From Polyodon spathula (taxonomy: Eukaryota > Chordata > Actinopteri > Acipenseriformes > Polyodontidae), in contig NC_054534.1 of assembly GCF_017654505.1 (NCBI RefSeq), positions 28,265,689-28,329,688 of the forward strand: 64,000 bases of DNA. The letters are read 5' to 3'. Each line of letters starts with the position of its first letter. The stretch's first letter is position 1. Below are positions 35,471-47,343 of this stretch, piece after piece. The position numbers were made by a program, and so were the translations under genes. The notes under the pieces are model-generated. The model was not told where the DNA came from, made no database searches, and worked only from the letters and a program-made list of their open reading frames with translations.

Positions 35471-35548
35471 TAAAATTATTTAGTTTTAATGTAATTACAC
35501 AGGATTTAAAACTAAAATTATTTAGTTTTAATGTAATTACCCAGGATT
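35471..35548. repeat. Tandem duplication, 36-bp copies, period 42
   Basis: TAAAATTATTTAGTTTTAAT and onward at 35471-35506 is repeated at 35513-35548 with a single A/C difference, separated by 6 bp. Confidence 0.95.
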
Positions 35549-35640
35549 GTTCTCGGGCTCTTATCAGTGAAAATGGTACCTTGTGGTATTACTACTGTAT
35601 GTAACGTAGTTAGTTAGGATTGAATTCTCAGGCAAAATAA

Positions 35641-35853
35641 GCTGATCCCTGGAGCCAGCATTACACTTCAGCAAACAAAATCAGACAGAAGGATATCTAC
35701 ATCACCAGATGGAAAGCAACACAAATGGATGGAGATGCAGATGGATCACATTAGTTTACTGTAAAGCTATGTCTTAGTTGGTGCTTATCTTGACGAGAGC
35801 CGAGTTTAAATCAGCATGAAGTTTAACATCTACTCTCATGTAATGGAAATCAT
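35641..35853 (-). mobile_element. SINE body, copy 2
   Basis: On the plus strand it runs from GCTGATCCCTGGAGCCAGCA to CTCATGTAATGGAAATCAT. It is clearly homologous to 47792-47998 over its full length and in part to 17700-17800 in the opposite orientation. No tRNA head is present, so it is 5'-truncated. Words such as GACGAGAGCCGAGTT and TTTAACATCTACTCTCATG are shared. Confidence 0.8.
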
Positions 35854-36545
35854 CTCAGTCTCCAGGTTATGTACAATCCTAACTATTTGATATTTAATAA
35901 CAGTTGCAAGCATAGGAGGACATGAGTCCATACTGTATGTTAACATTTTAAAAACCCTCTATTTGAAAAAAAAACAAAGTGGCAAAGCAGCATCTCTTAA
36001 AAAGCTTGACTGAATGGTCTAAAGAGACTGTGACAAATCTATCTGACATGCAGACTGAAATTTATACCAAAAACGAAAATAAGTCAGTACCGCAATATCA
36101 AAACAACCCATGAAAGGTTTGAGCATTTAAGCATGTGACTGTTGTGAAACCTTGTGAGCCATTCCGCATCACTGACAATCATATTAATTAGGAATCACTG
36201 ATGTCTGACACACAAACAGAGAGGCCGACTAGGTTACCCAGTAACAGAGTTTGTTTATTGCCAAAACTCCACTGTAATGTTTTGGAGGGTGTTACAGAAA
36301 CCTCCCAAAGGGCTCTCAAAGTGGGACTTGTGCACATGCTCAGAGGTTTGACCAGCATCATCGCCACCTCCACCAAGCAACAGCAGACAGGATACATTTT
36401 TACTTGTATGTACAGTATATGCCATACTGGGTATAGAGGCAGTGACAAGCTGAAGCTTAAAAGGCAAAACAAAATGTGCAGCACACACAAAGAAAACAGC
36501 AGCAAAGAACTGTACACACACATTATATATATTTAATATAGTTCT
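35854..36545. other. Unannotated stretch with overlapping frames
   Basis: Open frames of about 110 codons exist on both strands at 36188-36536. Neither has a known motif; one minus-strand frame ends ITVEFWQ, overlapping a GCAATAAA. I cannot support a gene. Confidence 0.35.
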
Positions 36546-36546
36546 A

Positions 36547-36556
36547 CCTATATATA

Positions 36557-36630
<74 letters not shown>

Positions 36631-36637
36631 ATATTTA
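36547..36637. repeat. (AT)n microsatellite
   Basis: About 90 bp, broken by two short TATTATA slips. It abuts the 3' end of the SINE at 36638. Confidence 0.95.
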
Positions 36638-36842
36638 GTGCCTTTCATAATGGACCAGCATCACAAAGTGCTTTACTGAGGTACGCTGGGAATTGTGCAT
36701 GATGTAAAGAGTCACTTACAATAGGACATTGATTTAACATCTCATCTGCAGGAAGGAGCACAAGGACGCTAACTGACTTGTTCAGGGTCACACATTGAGT
36801 CAGTCAGTGGCAGAGGCGGGATTTGAACCGGTGACCTTACCC
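36638..36842 (-). mobile_element. tRNA-derived SINE with L2-like tail
   Basis: On the minus strand it has box B GGTTCAAATCC (36819-36829), CCTGAACAAGTCAGTTAGCG, the core CTGCAGATGAGATGTTAAAT and TTGTAAGTGACTCT, then AAAGCACTTTGTGATGCTGG and AGGCACTAAATATA. The tail resembles L2 3' ends, consistent with L2 machinery moving it. The core is shared with 17630-17690. Part of the tRNA head is missing or replaced. Confidence 0.8.
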
Positions 36843-38107
36843 CACTAAATAAAAGTATTTTATTGTTATGATTTTTTGTTAGCTCAAAGTCTAATTTTCA
36901 CAATTAATTTCAGTTTTTTAATAACCTAATGTAAATAATGCCTAAGTGGAACTACTGCAACTCACATGAATAAAAAATACTGCCTAGAAGTAGTTGGTCT
37001 GTCATTAATGATTCAGACAATTGCTTGCATCATCAATGATGAAGGTTCAGATGACGAAGACGTGGAGTTCAGCGGCTTCAATTCAGATGATACAGACTCT
37101 GCAGTCTGATTTATTACGTTTTCATGTTGCACTACATTTTTGTATTTTTAGATATTGCAAGAGCTTGTAATTTTTTGTATTGAACATTTTAATACAATAG
37201 TGTTACTTTGGATGTTACGTTAATTTATTATTTCTTGTTGTCTTTTCACACTGGACACTCCAATTTCTTACTTACAGAGATTATGTAAAGCCATTTATTT
37301 GGTGGGCCAAAAATTTCACTTGTTTAGATATTTTATTATTCTACTGTTTTTTTCACTTACAAATGTGTTTTTTCATGATGTGCTTTTGCACTGCATACTG
37401 TAGCTTTGCCTTAACTTGTTATGTTACTCCAAGTTTTCTCAATTTGTGTTTTGTTCTTTACCAGAAAGCACTGGACAAACAAGCAGTTTCATGCATTCAG
37501 ATTTACAGAGAGGAATGACTGCTAGTTACAACTGCAAACATAAAAAACAGCTGCAAATGTAATCTTTGCAGGCTAAGCTATTCTTTGAGTCAGTCTCATG
37601 GTTCACTGCACCTGGTAATCCTCAGATAACTGGTGTATGCCGTTGCTTATGAAACCAGAACATACAGCACATGCTTACGAAACAGTCCTTGTTATTTATA
37701 CAGCATGTCAAGAAATGCATATGATCCAAATAAAAGGTGAGCTCCTCTAAAGATTGAGAAAACTACAAGAAAGGCAAAAGGCAAACAACACCTTGCGGCA
37801 TGCAGTGAACTGTGTTTAGTGTGTTTAACTGATTTTAACAGCTGGGGAGTGTGTGTATCTAAATAATTTTTTGTTGGTCCCATTAACTTGGTGGTACCAA
37901 TTTACTCAAAAGACCATGTACTGTAGAACATAATTTCAATAATGCTTTCAATACAATTTGGGTTGATGAATCATGGCTTTCCCATTTGTGCAGTGTATTC
38001 CCACTGTATAATGCAAATAGATCACAACATATTATCACAAATAACGTAACTGTAGCTAACACAATAGTTCCATAATTTTCCTTTATACACAGCCATTAAT
38101 TATGTAG
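36843..38107. other. Unannotated stretch
   Basis: A short acidic frame (NDEGSDDEDVEFSGF, about 37036-37110) recalls acidic N-termini of some transposases, but nothing else supports it. Confidence 0.4.
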
Positions 38108-38132
38108 GTCTCAAGCAGCATTCCCTCTAAAG

Positions 38133-39653
38133 CTGGGGTGTCGAACTCAATTTTACAAAGGGCCATATCTTAATTTAACATTTGATTGGCGGGCCACAAA
38201 ATGCACACCTTTTACATATACACATGCATTTTAATAGGTGATATAGAAAACGCATGTTTATATTCACAGTTTTTACACATGAATGTTATATATGACTTGT
38301 TAATTTAAAACACATGTTATCTATCTTACCTAGTTGCTGTTCTATGCGTTCTCACTTACTGAAGAAATATGGCACTTTTTCGTGAAACAAGCTTGTCAAT
38401 ATCGGGATTCATGTTTTGTGCTGAAACTATCTTTAGCATGGAGTGTAAGATGCTTGTCGTTCAGGCGAGATCTTTGAGAGGATTTATTAATCTTCATCAG
38501 TGTAAATAGCAGTTAGCAGAAGTACGTACTGCCAAACATTGACATGATGCGTGCTGCCTGAATGCGGAGCGTGGGAATGTGGCTGGAAGGAACGGGTAAA
38601 ACTGCTCAGCCGAGACTGAATCAGACTGAATCAAACTTTGCCTTCACACATGGACGCTCCGTCTGTTGTTGTCAATCCAACTAATTTCTCCCACTGTAAT
38701 TTCATGTTGCGCGCGCACTTCTCAAACTGTTAAAATATATCGCTTGCTGTGGTAATGAGGTGCATAGCTGCAACATCCAAAAGCTCTTGGGTAATAGTGA
38801 AGTCTGCATCAACATCCCGGATAAAAATAGATAACGCAGCGGTATCTGTAATATCTGTGATCTCGTCAACAGCAAGAGGATAGGCTACGAAATCGCTTGA
38901 TTTTCTGTCAGCCCTCTTGAAGATCGGTAGCCAGGTCATCCATTCTTTCAGTCACGGTATTTCTTGAAAGACTGACATTGGAAAACACATGCTTTTTCTC
39001 AGGACAGACTATTTCTGTGACTTTAAGCATGCAGCCTTTTACAAAAGCACCCTCAGAAAGGTGCTTTAACAACTTTGCGATTAGCTCCGACACAAGGGAA
39101 CTTGCCTTTACTGCCGCATCACTTTCACTTTTTGCCTTTTTAATTCGTTCAGTTTTTTTGCCTTTGCTTTCCTTCAAATTCGCCATCTTTATATTTCGTT
39201 TCATAGTGGCGTCTTAAATCGAATTATTTCATCACCGCAGTACTTCCCTTACATACCAAGCAAATTGGGTTTTCTTGCTGCTCTACAAATAAATATTCAG
39301 GCTCTCACCTTTCCTGAAACAATCTCCCTGCCTTATCGATCTTTCGTTTCTTGGACATTTTGAGTTTTATTACCGTTTTTGACGGTCAGTAGGCCGCTAC
39401 AGTGTCTAACGGAAAACACGCTTTAAGCACCAAACACGGGATATGATTGGCTGTCGGTTTCTTTAGCTCTGTGCTTCCCGCTACTTTTCTAATGGCTGAT
39501 GGGATATGGAGTTCTTACGTGTAATAACCCAATAGACTCAAACTGGACTGGGCCAAATGACACTGTAACGAATGAACTTTGCGGGGGGTCGACTAAAGTA
39601 ACTCCAAGGGCTGTATGCGGCACGCGGGCCTTGAGTTTGACACCTCTCCCCTG
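38133..39653 (-). mobile_element. Inner hAT (Charlie-like) transposon
   Basis: The ends are CTGGGGTGTCGAACTC (left) and, read inward, CAGGGGAGAGGTGTCAAACT (right). The flanking 8-mers CTCTAAAG (38125-38132) and CTCTAATG (39654-39661) match at 7 of 8 bases. CAGGGGTGTCAAACTC-type ends are typical of hAT-Charlie elements. It carries a decayed minus-strand transposase gene. At 1.5 kb it is internally deleted. Confidence 0.9.
38640..39358 (-). pseudogene. hAT transposase relic with BED finger
   Basis: Read on the minus strand from ATG at 39358: a basic start (SKKRKIDK), then a BED-type zinc finger remnant (NPICLVCKG ... DLRRHYETKY, with the final His apparently changed to Tyr) broken by stops. 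After a frameshift come KASSLVSELIAKLLKHLSEG, FVKGCMLKVTEIVCPEKKH and SLSRNTVTERMDDLATDL. After another shift come DEITDITDTAALSIFIRDVDADF and TQELLDVAAMH. Finally WEKLVGLTTTDGASM appears around 38640-38700. This order matches hAT transposases related to the vertebrate GTF2IRD2/ZBED group. The catalytic core downstream and the C-terminal dimerisation domain are deleted. Several stops and at least two frameshifts make it dead. Confidence 0.85.
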
Positions 39654-41463
39654 CTCTAATGCTAAAATGCGCACATTATTCGCAGTAACTGGCAACAACC
39701 TTCGCAATCGTTTTACTAACTTTCGCAAGTTATTATCATAAATATCAACCTCAGCAGAGAATCCAGCCGCTCGAAGTAAAGCTATTACTTTGAGACCCTT
39801 ACTGCAAAGCATTAACATAAGCATATTTGTGTCTGTTTTGCAGCCGATTCTCTGATTACCCTCTGTAAAAATGCATGTCGCATTAGTGCAGCGCACTCTA
39901 AATCACCGGCGAATCTACTGGTACACGGTGGGCGAAGCAGGCGTCTGGCGATTCTGACTTTATAGAGAGTGCTTCTCGGTGCTGCTCATGAACTTTACAG
40001 TTTTTAAATCGTCGTGTAATTGAATACTAAAATCAGTGAAGCACATTCTTCCTGCATTATTTAGAAGTATAAATACTCCGATAAACATTAATTAAAATCA
40101 CAATACTCACACTTTGACAGTTTTATTTTGTTATTTCTCTTTTAAAAAACGACGATTTCAGAACTCATCTCAAGAGTTTTGAAACTGGTAAAAATGTAAT
40201 CAGCACATTAGTCGAAAATAAACATTTAAGTACAGTAACTGAAGGAGACATACCATGTCCCTTATTTATTTATTTTTTGCAAGTTTACTCATCATGTGAC
40301 TTCACTACATGTCTGCTGAAACTCAACATGGCAGCTGCACCAACGAAGGAAAATAGCAATGTTTCAGTAAGACAGAGCTAAAAGAAATCTCTGTATGAGG
40401 ATGGTGTGATAGTATTCTTAGTTTTGCTGTAATTGTTGTAATTTTGCGTTGTCATGTACGAGTAAACACCATTAAATATCATAATGCCAGTCCCGTACAT
40501 ATGTAAAGAATATGAAAGCAAATAAGAGGGCAACAATGGCAAAGGATTGCATTCTTCTATGCTGAAAAACGAAGACCTAAGGTACTGCTCTCAAGGCGGA
40601 GCTTTCCCGAAGTTTATTTCTTTCCACGCTACCTGCTTTTAATGAAACTATAAATTAGCAATTTAAACCATGTCCGTTTCTTAATTGAATTATATTTTCT
40701 GACGACTAAGAAATTAGCTTAAAACTATCTTTCTAGCTATACAATCCTTAAAGGAAATTGATCATTTTACAGTGTAAAGGATGCATAGTCACTACATTAC
40801 ACACCATTGGTTTCATAAAATTAAAAGACATTCTGTCTGGAGACACGGCTATTTTAAAATCTTGCAAATAACACTGCAGAGTTAGGAACGAAACAATTTA
40901 GGGGGTTAATTATGCGTTTTACATTAAAAGGGGAGCTATTTAAATTACAATCGGGTAATACATTGCAGTGAACCTGTTTTAGAGCTTCGAGTCAGTCAAC
41001 AGGCCTTTATCAGTGTTTCATATTTTATCCTGGTTATTATTACAATGTAAAACGCTGAACTTAATTTGTGGAGTACTGTACATAGGATTACTCTCACATG
41101 ACATTGCTGAACTTTAACTAAGACAGTGTTTTATGCAGTAGTATAAAGCAATTTTATGCAGGGGACCAGTTAAGCATGTAGTCTATATCTATGATAACAA
41201 CCGACAGGGCTGCATAGGATCAGAGGATGATTAAAAAATCAGAGGCAGAGCCACAATAAATGTCTTGTTTAAATTTAAAGTAAATTGTAAAATTTTTGCG
41301 ATGCTTGTGTTGGAATATTGTTTCAAAATTGCATAGTGCAACAAAAATATATTAAAAGGGTTCATGTGTGGCCGAAGGTTTCTCACTGATAATGTACCCT
41401 TTCTCAGTCAAAACGGCAAGTTTCTCAGTATCTAAAAAACTTAGAGGGAACACTGGTCTCAAG

Positions 41464-42220
41464 TCTACAGTTAAGAAAGAAACATGTATTTTAATTTTAA
41501 AACATGATATCTGGTAACAGATCTATTGAACCAGAAGACACTGCTGGAGTGAAATGACCAAGGAAGTATAGTAAAGCAGTAAGAGACTTCCTGGAGGCCA
41601 AGGTAAACAAACTGATAACATAAGTGTAGTACCAGATTTACTGAATTATTTTGTTAGCTATGATTACTTTAACCAGAGGTCACATTTTCATTTGCATCTA
41701 GTGTGTAATGGTATGCCTCATCTAGTTTTTATATAAAAAGCAATGTATGTTACTGTATATTCATAGTTGTTTTTAATATATCAGATTCAATAATTTGTGG
41801 TAAGGAAAACACACCTCACAAATACCTGCTATTCATGTTTCAGGTTTTGTTCTTACACTAGTTTAAAAGAGTTCAGAATCACTGGTAGGATAAAGAACCA
41901 TGGCTTATTTCTTTTTGTAACACATAGCGATCAAAACTACTCCAGGCAACAAAAAAATACTTCTAAATGGAACCTATGGACATTTACGCAATTGCTACTG
42001 CCTCTCCAATATTAACAATTACATTTGCTGTATGCATCCCAAAATTGATTTTCTGCATAACAACTACATGTTATTAATATGCTTTTTTAGGCCACCTGAA
42101 GCATTGTATCATGGAATCTGTGTCCACAGATTCTGTTATTAATGACTGCATCATGGATTTTGGTTAGACATGGCATAAGTGACACTGTTACATGTTACCA
42201 GTGTTCTGAATCTAATACTT
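41464..42220. other. Unannotated stretch
   Basis: No recognised feature. Confidence 0.5.
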
Positions 42221-42223
<3 letters not shown>

Positions 42224-42265
<42 letters not shown>

Positions 42266-42267
42266 GA

Positions 42268-42340
<73 letters not shown>
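42224..42340. repeat. Compound (CT)n(AT)n microsatellite
   Basis: About 40 bp of CT, a short AGATCT joint, then about 70 bp of AT. Confidence 0.97.
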
Positions 42341-42343
<3 letters not shown>

Positions 42344-43640
42344 TGGGATACATATGTTGTCTAGTGTATTGAACAGTGATTTCACAGTCAAATTTCTAAG
42401 CTTAAAAGCAATTATATACCCTTCTTTTTATACAAATTACAGTTCTTCAAGTACATGACAGAACAATTACAGTAGCTGTAGTAGTTCACCAAGTTCTCTA
42501 CAGATGCCACATTAATTGGGCTCACTTCTGCTACTCGGGTATTAAGGTATCAGTATTTTATGTTACTGCTGGTCGTAAAACAGATGTTCAGTTATTTTCC
42601 ATTTCAAAACAGGCTATAGAGAAACAACGTATTCAACATCACTCTGTCACTGTGACTTGTACAGAACACAACTGAATAATATTGTAACAAATACAAACCT
42701 TTATATATGTCAACGCATAAACTCGTAAAATAAAAGACTACAACAACACAATCCATTCTCTTCATTAACTTTAAATAGCAACATAATTGTCTTCAGAATT
42801 GAAACTGCATTATTTTCTTGCTAATGAAAGAATAAATTAGCAGGAATGAAGTTGATACCAAACTTAGTACATACTTTAATAAATATATCAAGCCGTGGGA
42901 TAAAATTACATTTTATATTAAATTCTAAACAGCATGTGCTATTAATGCAGTTTTAGTTAAATATAGCTGTAGCTAAATGCTTGTTTGGCTGTAATGCCAG
43001 AGAAAATAACCATATTAGATGACACTCATTAAGTACTCTCAAGTCATTCAAATTTCAAAGAAGCAGCTTGATAACAACAGGGCCAGTGTTAAGACATGAC
43101 ATATTTATTTAGCAACAGACTTCAAAGATATCCTCTTCCCTTTCAGTAACAGAAACCCTTGTCCTTCTATATCTGATTTTCTTACAATGGTTTTCTATAA
43201 TATCCGATCAGATCAAAAACTTCAAAAGGAGGCATTTGTCATCTTAATGATGTCAGCATTTTGTTTTCTTTTTCTTCTAGTAAATCCATTCCACAGTATC
43301 TGATTTACTTTTCAAAGCCTCATTACTGTGCATCATGAATATTGCATTGTTAGCTAAAACTCCCTAACGTATCCACTCTCTTTGTCACCTCTGACTTTCT
43401 TCTTTGTCCTGGTTAACATTTAGAAGACCTTTTAGCAATTAAATCATCCTGTGAATACCTAAAGTGTATTATTGTTCTGCTAACAAGCTGGTTACTAAAT
43501 GTTTCCAAAATCTGTTCTGCCTGATTATGAGCTCAGTATGTTTTGTGTATAGGGTGCTTATTTGAGACCAGTGGAGCTCAAATTTAATTAGAAATTTGAA
43601 GAAATTACACTAGTCTGAACTTTACAGATGAATGCAGGCA
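42341..43640. other. Unannotated AT-rich stretch
   Basis: No repeat or coding family recognised. The sequence is complex and could contain conserved non-coding DNA; no direct evidence. Confidence 0.4.
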
Positions 43641-43642
43641 CA

Positions 43643-43644
<2 letters not shown>

Positions 43645-43677
<33 letters not shown>
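43645..43677. repeat. (ATT)n microsatellite
   Basis: Eleven trinucleotide units, followed at 43694-43708 by a 15-bp A-run. Confidence 0.95.
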
Positions 43678-43678
<1 letters not shown>

Positions 43679-43709
43679 CATGGTGAATTTCCTAAAAAAA
43701 AAAAAAAAG

Positions 43710-44425
43710 GGGGTATTCTGGTTCATCGAGTTGTCAGCTTGTAGTTAATTAAAACACAAAGAACTATGTTTTACTTGACGGTAAGAGCTGACAGTTCTGA
43801 AATTCCACTGCACCCTTACCGGACCCATATTCCGTCAAAACTTCCCAGCACACACTGCTTCACTGGTACAGTAGGTGGGTTCACGTCAGACAACGTGTAG
43901 TCACAAGTGGTACCGTGTACATCTGTGCACCCATGTGTAGAGCCTCTGCTCCACCACAGTCATCAAATACTATATGATTTATACAATTAAACTTCCACAT
44001 TAACTTCCAAATGAAATGACTTCAGAAGTGCAGGTCAAAGAAGGACACTGAGTAATTGTGATTCATCTTGATGAGAGGATCATGTACACACCCACACACA
44101 CTATAAGATCTTGCTCTGATGATGTCGTTTCAACATGAGCAGAAGTGACGTCAGTAAGCAGTGAACATTACAACCACACATACAGTACCACACCCACAAT
44201 GACGAGTGCTTCAAAGTACAGATATGGTTTGAAAAAACATTTTAGATGTGTTCTCTGAAGAGCAAATTCGACAGCAGCTCATACATTTACAACCTCAGGC
44301 AGAAACAACACTGGACTTTGAAACAGAACTCTGAAGGAAATAAACCAAACGTCAGTTGTTTTCAATTTGAAGCATTAAATCTTTCATACTTTTCATGGCT
44401 ACTATTTACTTTTATTTATATACAT
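43710..44425. other. Unannotated stretch with a CRE-type site
   Basis: A palindromic TGACGTCA lies at about 44147, a consensus CREB/ATF site, but with no associated transcript evidence. Confidence 0.35.
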
Positions 44426-44431
44426 ATAGTT

Positions 44432-44565
44432 ACGGCAAAATGTTTTGCATCACCCTATAGAATTAATTCTGCTTTATAAAGTCGCATGAGACCTGCTTAA
44501 TAATGTTAACATGCTGAACTAGATACCACTTTGTAGTCTTACATATACTTCATGAAAAGAGAGAG
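44432..44565. mobile_element. MITE-like repeat, copy 2
   Basis: Begins CGGCAAAATGTTTTGCATCA and matches 3472-3605 over about 130 bp with moderate divergence in the same orientation. Ends near a (GA)n run. Confidence 0.5.
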
Positions 44566-44759
44566 AGAGAGAGAACTGATTTGTATATTTTTGTATGACA
44601 ATTTCCTCTTAACTGATGACAAATACATGTAGCATTGCTTCTTTTCCAAACCCCAACTGCATCAAAACATGCATATATTTTAATGGTCTAAACAGTGGTA
44701 AAACAATGAAGAGCTCTGCTCTTTACTCTTTTAATCCAGGGGTGATTTAAAGACCAACT

Positions 44760-45720
44760 AATAAATAATATAATAATGAACTTCATTTTATATAGCGTCT
44801 TTAAAAGCATCATGTCAAAGCACTTTACAGACAAAATAAACAGAAAATAAAAAGTCATAAAAATGCCTTTCTATAAAAGTAAGTCTTTAAGCTAGATTTA
44901 AAAGCATTAAGTATGGCAGTATCCTTGATCTCTTTAGGAATGGTTTTCCAGAGTTCTGGGGCATAACAACAAAAGCCATGTATGAACAGAGGGAGCACAT
45001 AACAATCCAAGATCATTTGAGTGAAGGTTGCATGAACGGGTGTAGGTAGACTGATAAGAGATCAGATAAATACTGTGGAGCCAAACCATGTAAAGTCTTG
45101 AAAGTAAGAAGTACATTTTTTAAATCAACCCAAAACCTGACAAGCAACCAGTGCAGGGCCTCTAGAACAGGAGTGATATGATCCCTTGCACGTGACCTTG
45201 TCAGAATACGAGCTGCTGAGTTCTGAACACGTTTTAATTTGGACAGCGTGCTTTTGGAGACACCTGCAAGCAGAGTGTTACAATAATCAATCTTTGAAAA
45301 AATAAATGCATGAACCAGCTTTTCAGCTACAGAAGCAGAAAGCATAGGTCGCACCCTAGCGATGTATCTAAGGTGGAAAAATGATGCCTTAACAGTATTC
45401 TACACATGAGTTTCAAACGTTAATCCAGGATAAAAAAAATAGCTCACAAATTACTCATTTTATATTGAAACTCAAGCATAGTACCATCAACTGACAAGTT
45501 TACAGCATTGGTTTTACGTAACTGGTGGGCAGTGCCTAGCAACATAACCTGTCTTGTCACGGTTAAGATGCAGAAAGCTTTGTGACATCAAATTCAATCA
45601 GCAAGCACAGAGGCAGCAACATCAACATCAGATTTAGTATGCACATAAATATGGGTGTCATCTGCATAAAAATGATAATTCAGGCCATGTAATCTTAATA
45701 TGATTTAGATTACTACTTAC
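44760..45720 (-). mobile_element. L2-type LINE, 5'-truncated
   Basis: The minus-strand 3' terminus reads AAAGACGCTATATAAAATGA followed by TTATTATA, a classic L2-like tail. Upstream is the C-terminal half of ORF2 and, at about 45640-45690, the RT catalytic motif FYADDTHIYV. Frame changes are present. The 5' end fades out near 45720. Confidence 0.85.
44934..45690 (-). pseudogene. L2 ORF2 (reverse transcriptase) relic
   Basis: The RT motif NYHFYADDTHIYVHTKSDVDVAA is seen on the minus strand around 45610-45690. An open stretch of 113 codons (45013-45354) contains KLVHAFIFSKIDYCNTLLAG, RVQNSAARILTRSR, ITPVLEALHWLLVRFWVDLK and LTFKTLHGLAPQYLSDLL. These are the conserved C-terminal blocks of L2-clade LINEs. 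A frameshift near 45010 separates the final part. Frame breaks and the 5' truncation make it inactive. Confidence 0.85.
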
Positions 45721-45724
45721 AGTA

Positions 45725-46679
45725 AAAAATAAATAAAAGGTGTTTTGCAAAAAAAAAAGATGTTTTTTTTTTATTATTAAAATAGACTCCAGTGAGTTAT
45801 TGCATCTGAAGTTGTTCCCTGTTGCTACCTGGATAATTTACATTGATCTTTCAAGATAAAAAACAATCTGCATGATAACCCACAGCTCTCACAGACATTG
45901 GATTGTCATAAACTCAAACGCAATGTATTCCATTTTACTCTCAGCAAAGTTGATGGTACCAGTTTCATTTAGTGACTGTTATTAGGGTTTAAGAGCTATC
46001 CACAGTAATACTATATAAACATGTGTGAATTTGTTGCTTATGGTTTGAGAGAAAAAAAAATGTTTACAGATAAAGAAATAGGGATTTAACACACTCAAAT
46101 GAGATTAATCCTCTGTGTCCCTCTGGAAGATGAATAAAATTGAAAAAAAAAACAGATGATTGATGCCCCAAGACATGTCTATGATATGTTAGCAGCAGGA
46201 GAGAGGTGCAGTATCTTGTTTTTCAAACATCACCTGGACTGAAATGGACTGCTTGACGTTGATTTCACTGTGAGCACAGTGCAGCTGTCAGTTGTGTTGC
46301 TCAGCATGTGAATACAATGTGAATGGAATGTTACAACTATTCTAATAGTGTTCCTAATAACTTGGATTATACACCTAAAGGTTAGTTTGTCATCATAATT
46401 ATATACAGATAATGAGTTAAACTGATTTAAACAATTAAAACAACTCTGATATCAAGACCTTTTTTTTTTTTTTTTTTTTTTTTTCCCAAGGCTTTGTAAG
46501 CCTATGGTTGTACACTCTGATGAAACCACTGGCAATTAACTAGATAAGGTAAAAAAAAAATTAAAATGCTTAGTAGCCCATTATGTGGAACAATCCCAAT
46601 ACAATTAACTATCCTGTTAATACTGAATGTTAAATGGCTGTCACAGCAATGTCTAACCCAGGTGTTAATATAAACACTC
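45725..46679. other. Unannotated stretch
   Basis: Poly-A/T runs at 45749-45772 and 46461-46484. Nothing else recognised. Confidence 0.5.
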
Positions 46680-47200
46680 ATGGGGTTTCCATGCGGGTCA
46701 ATTTACACGTGAAATGGCGATGCGCTTGCACGCTTGGGAGAATTACTCGGGTAAATCAGGTTTGTGGCCAAAAAAACGGCCGAAGAAGTAAATCTCATTT
46801 ACTCGTGTAAATGACAAAACACGGGAAATCCACGCCCAGTTTCGCATGGAAACCCGCATTTCACGTTTAAATGTTAATGAGTGTGTTTATTCTTAACTAT
46901 AAATATTACAAAGGAGCAGGTCAGTTGTTACTGTAGAAAGTAGTGGCTGATGGGCAGTTTTATGGTTAGCAGTGGTGTAGTTCACCTTAATGATAATGCG
47001 GGCGGCTATTTTATTATTATTATGTTTTGTTATGTCTGGTCTGTCATGTTGTATATCTCTTGTGGGTTTACTGTTCTGTATAAAACCACTTACCATGAAC
47101 TGCGTTATGCCCGTGTTATGGTATTAGTGCAGCTGTTTGAGAATACCCTTGCTGCTTAAATGTCTAACTGAATCAATTCCCATCCTTTTTTTGTTTCCAG

Positions 47201-47343
47201 CTATGTCCAAAGACAACGCATGTCTGCCCTCCTCGTTATTAAATATAGTTGGTGAACTGGATGTCATGAGCCAGCTCGATCACCCAAAACAGGGCAACAA
47301 CATCCAACAAGTTGCTGATGCTCTTTCAGAACTGACCAAATAA
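47201..47343 (+). CDS. Possible terminal exon of a transposon gene
   Basis: A good acceptor (TTTTTTTGTTTCCAG) precedes 47201. The frame from ATG 47203 reads MSKDNACLPSSLLNIVGELD and ends LSELTK with TAA at 47341-47343. The stop overlaps an AATAAA polyadenylation signal (47338-47343), and GT-rich sequence follows about 20-40 bp later. That is a compact, coherent last-exon arrangement. The peptide is not one I recognise. It lies within the G4...C4 element, so it may be the end of its transposase or accessory gene. Earlier exons were not found. Confidence 0.35.

Larger units (their letters stand above)
38116..41455. mobile_element. Outer hAT-type DNA transposon
   Basis: The ends are CAGCATTCCCTCTAA (left) and, read inward, CAGTGTTCCCTCTAAGT (right). 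A perfect 8-bp target duplication GTCTCAAG lies at 38108-38115 and 41456-41463. Eight-base duplications and CAG-type ends are hAT hallmarks. A second hAT (38133-39653) is inserted 17 bp inside its left end; without that insert the element is about 1.8 kb. I found no clear transposase in its own sequence, so it is probably non-autonomous. Confidence 0.88.

Noticed and set aside
36188..36536. Two overlapping frames of 111 codons on opposite strands
   Set aside because: No family recognised, and the pairing of open frames in antisense suggests compositional chance.
37036..37110. Acidic peptide NDEGSDDEDVEFSGF as a transposase N-terminus
   Set aside because: Very short, with no downstream transposase and no terminal repeats found.
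39489..39896. 135-codon minus-strand frame spanning the inner hAT end
   Set aside because: It crosses an insertion boundary, so it cannot be an ancestral gene, and no hAT motif is present.
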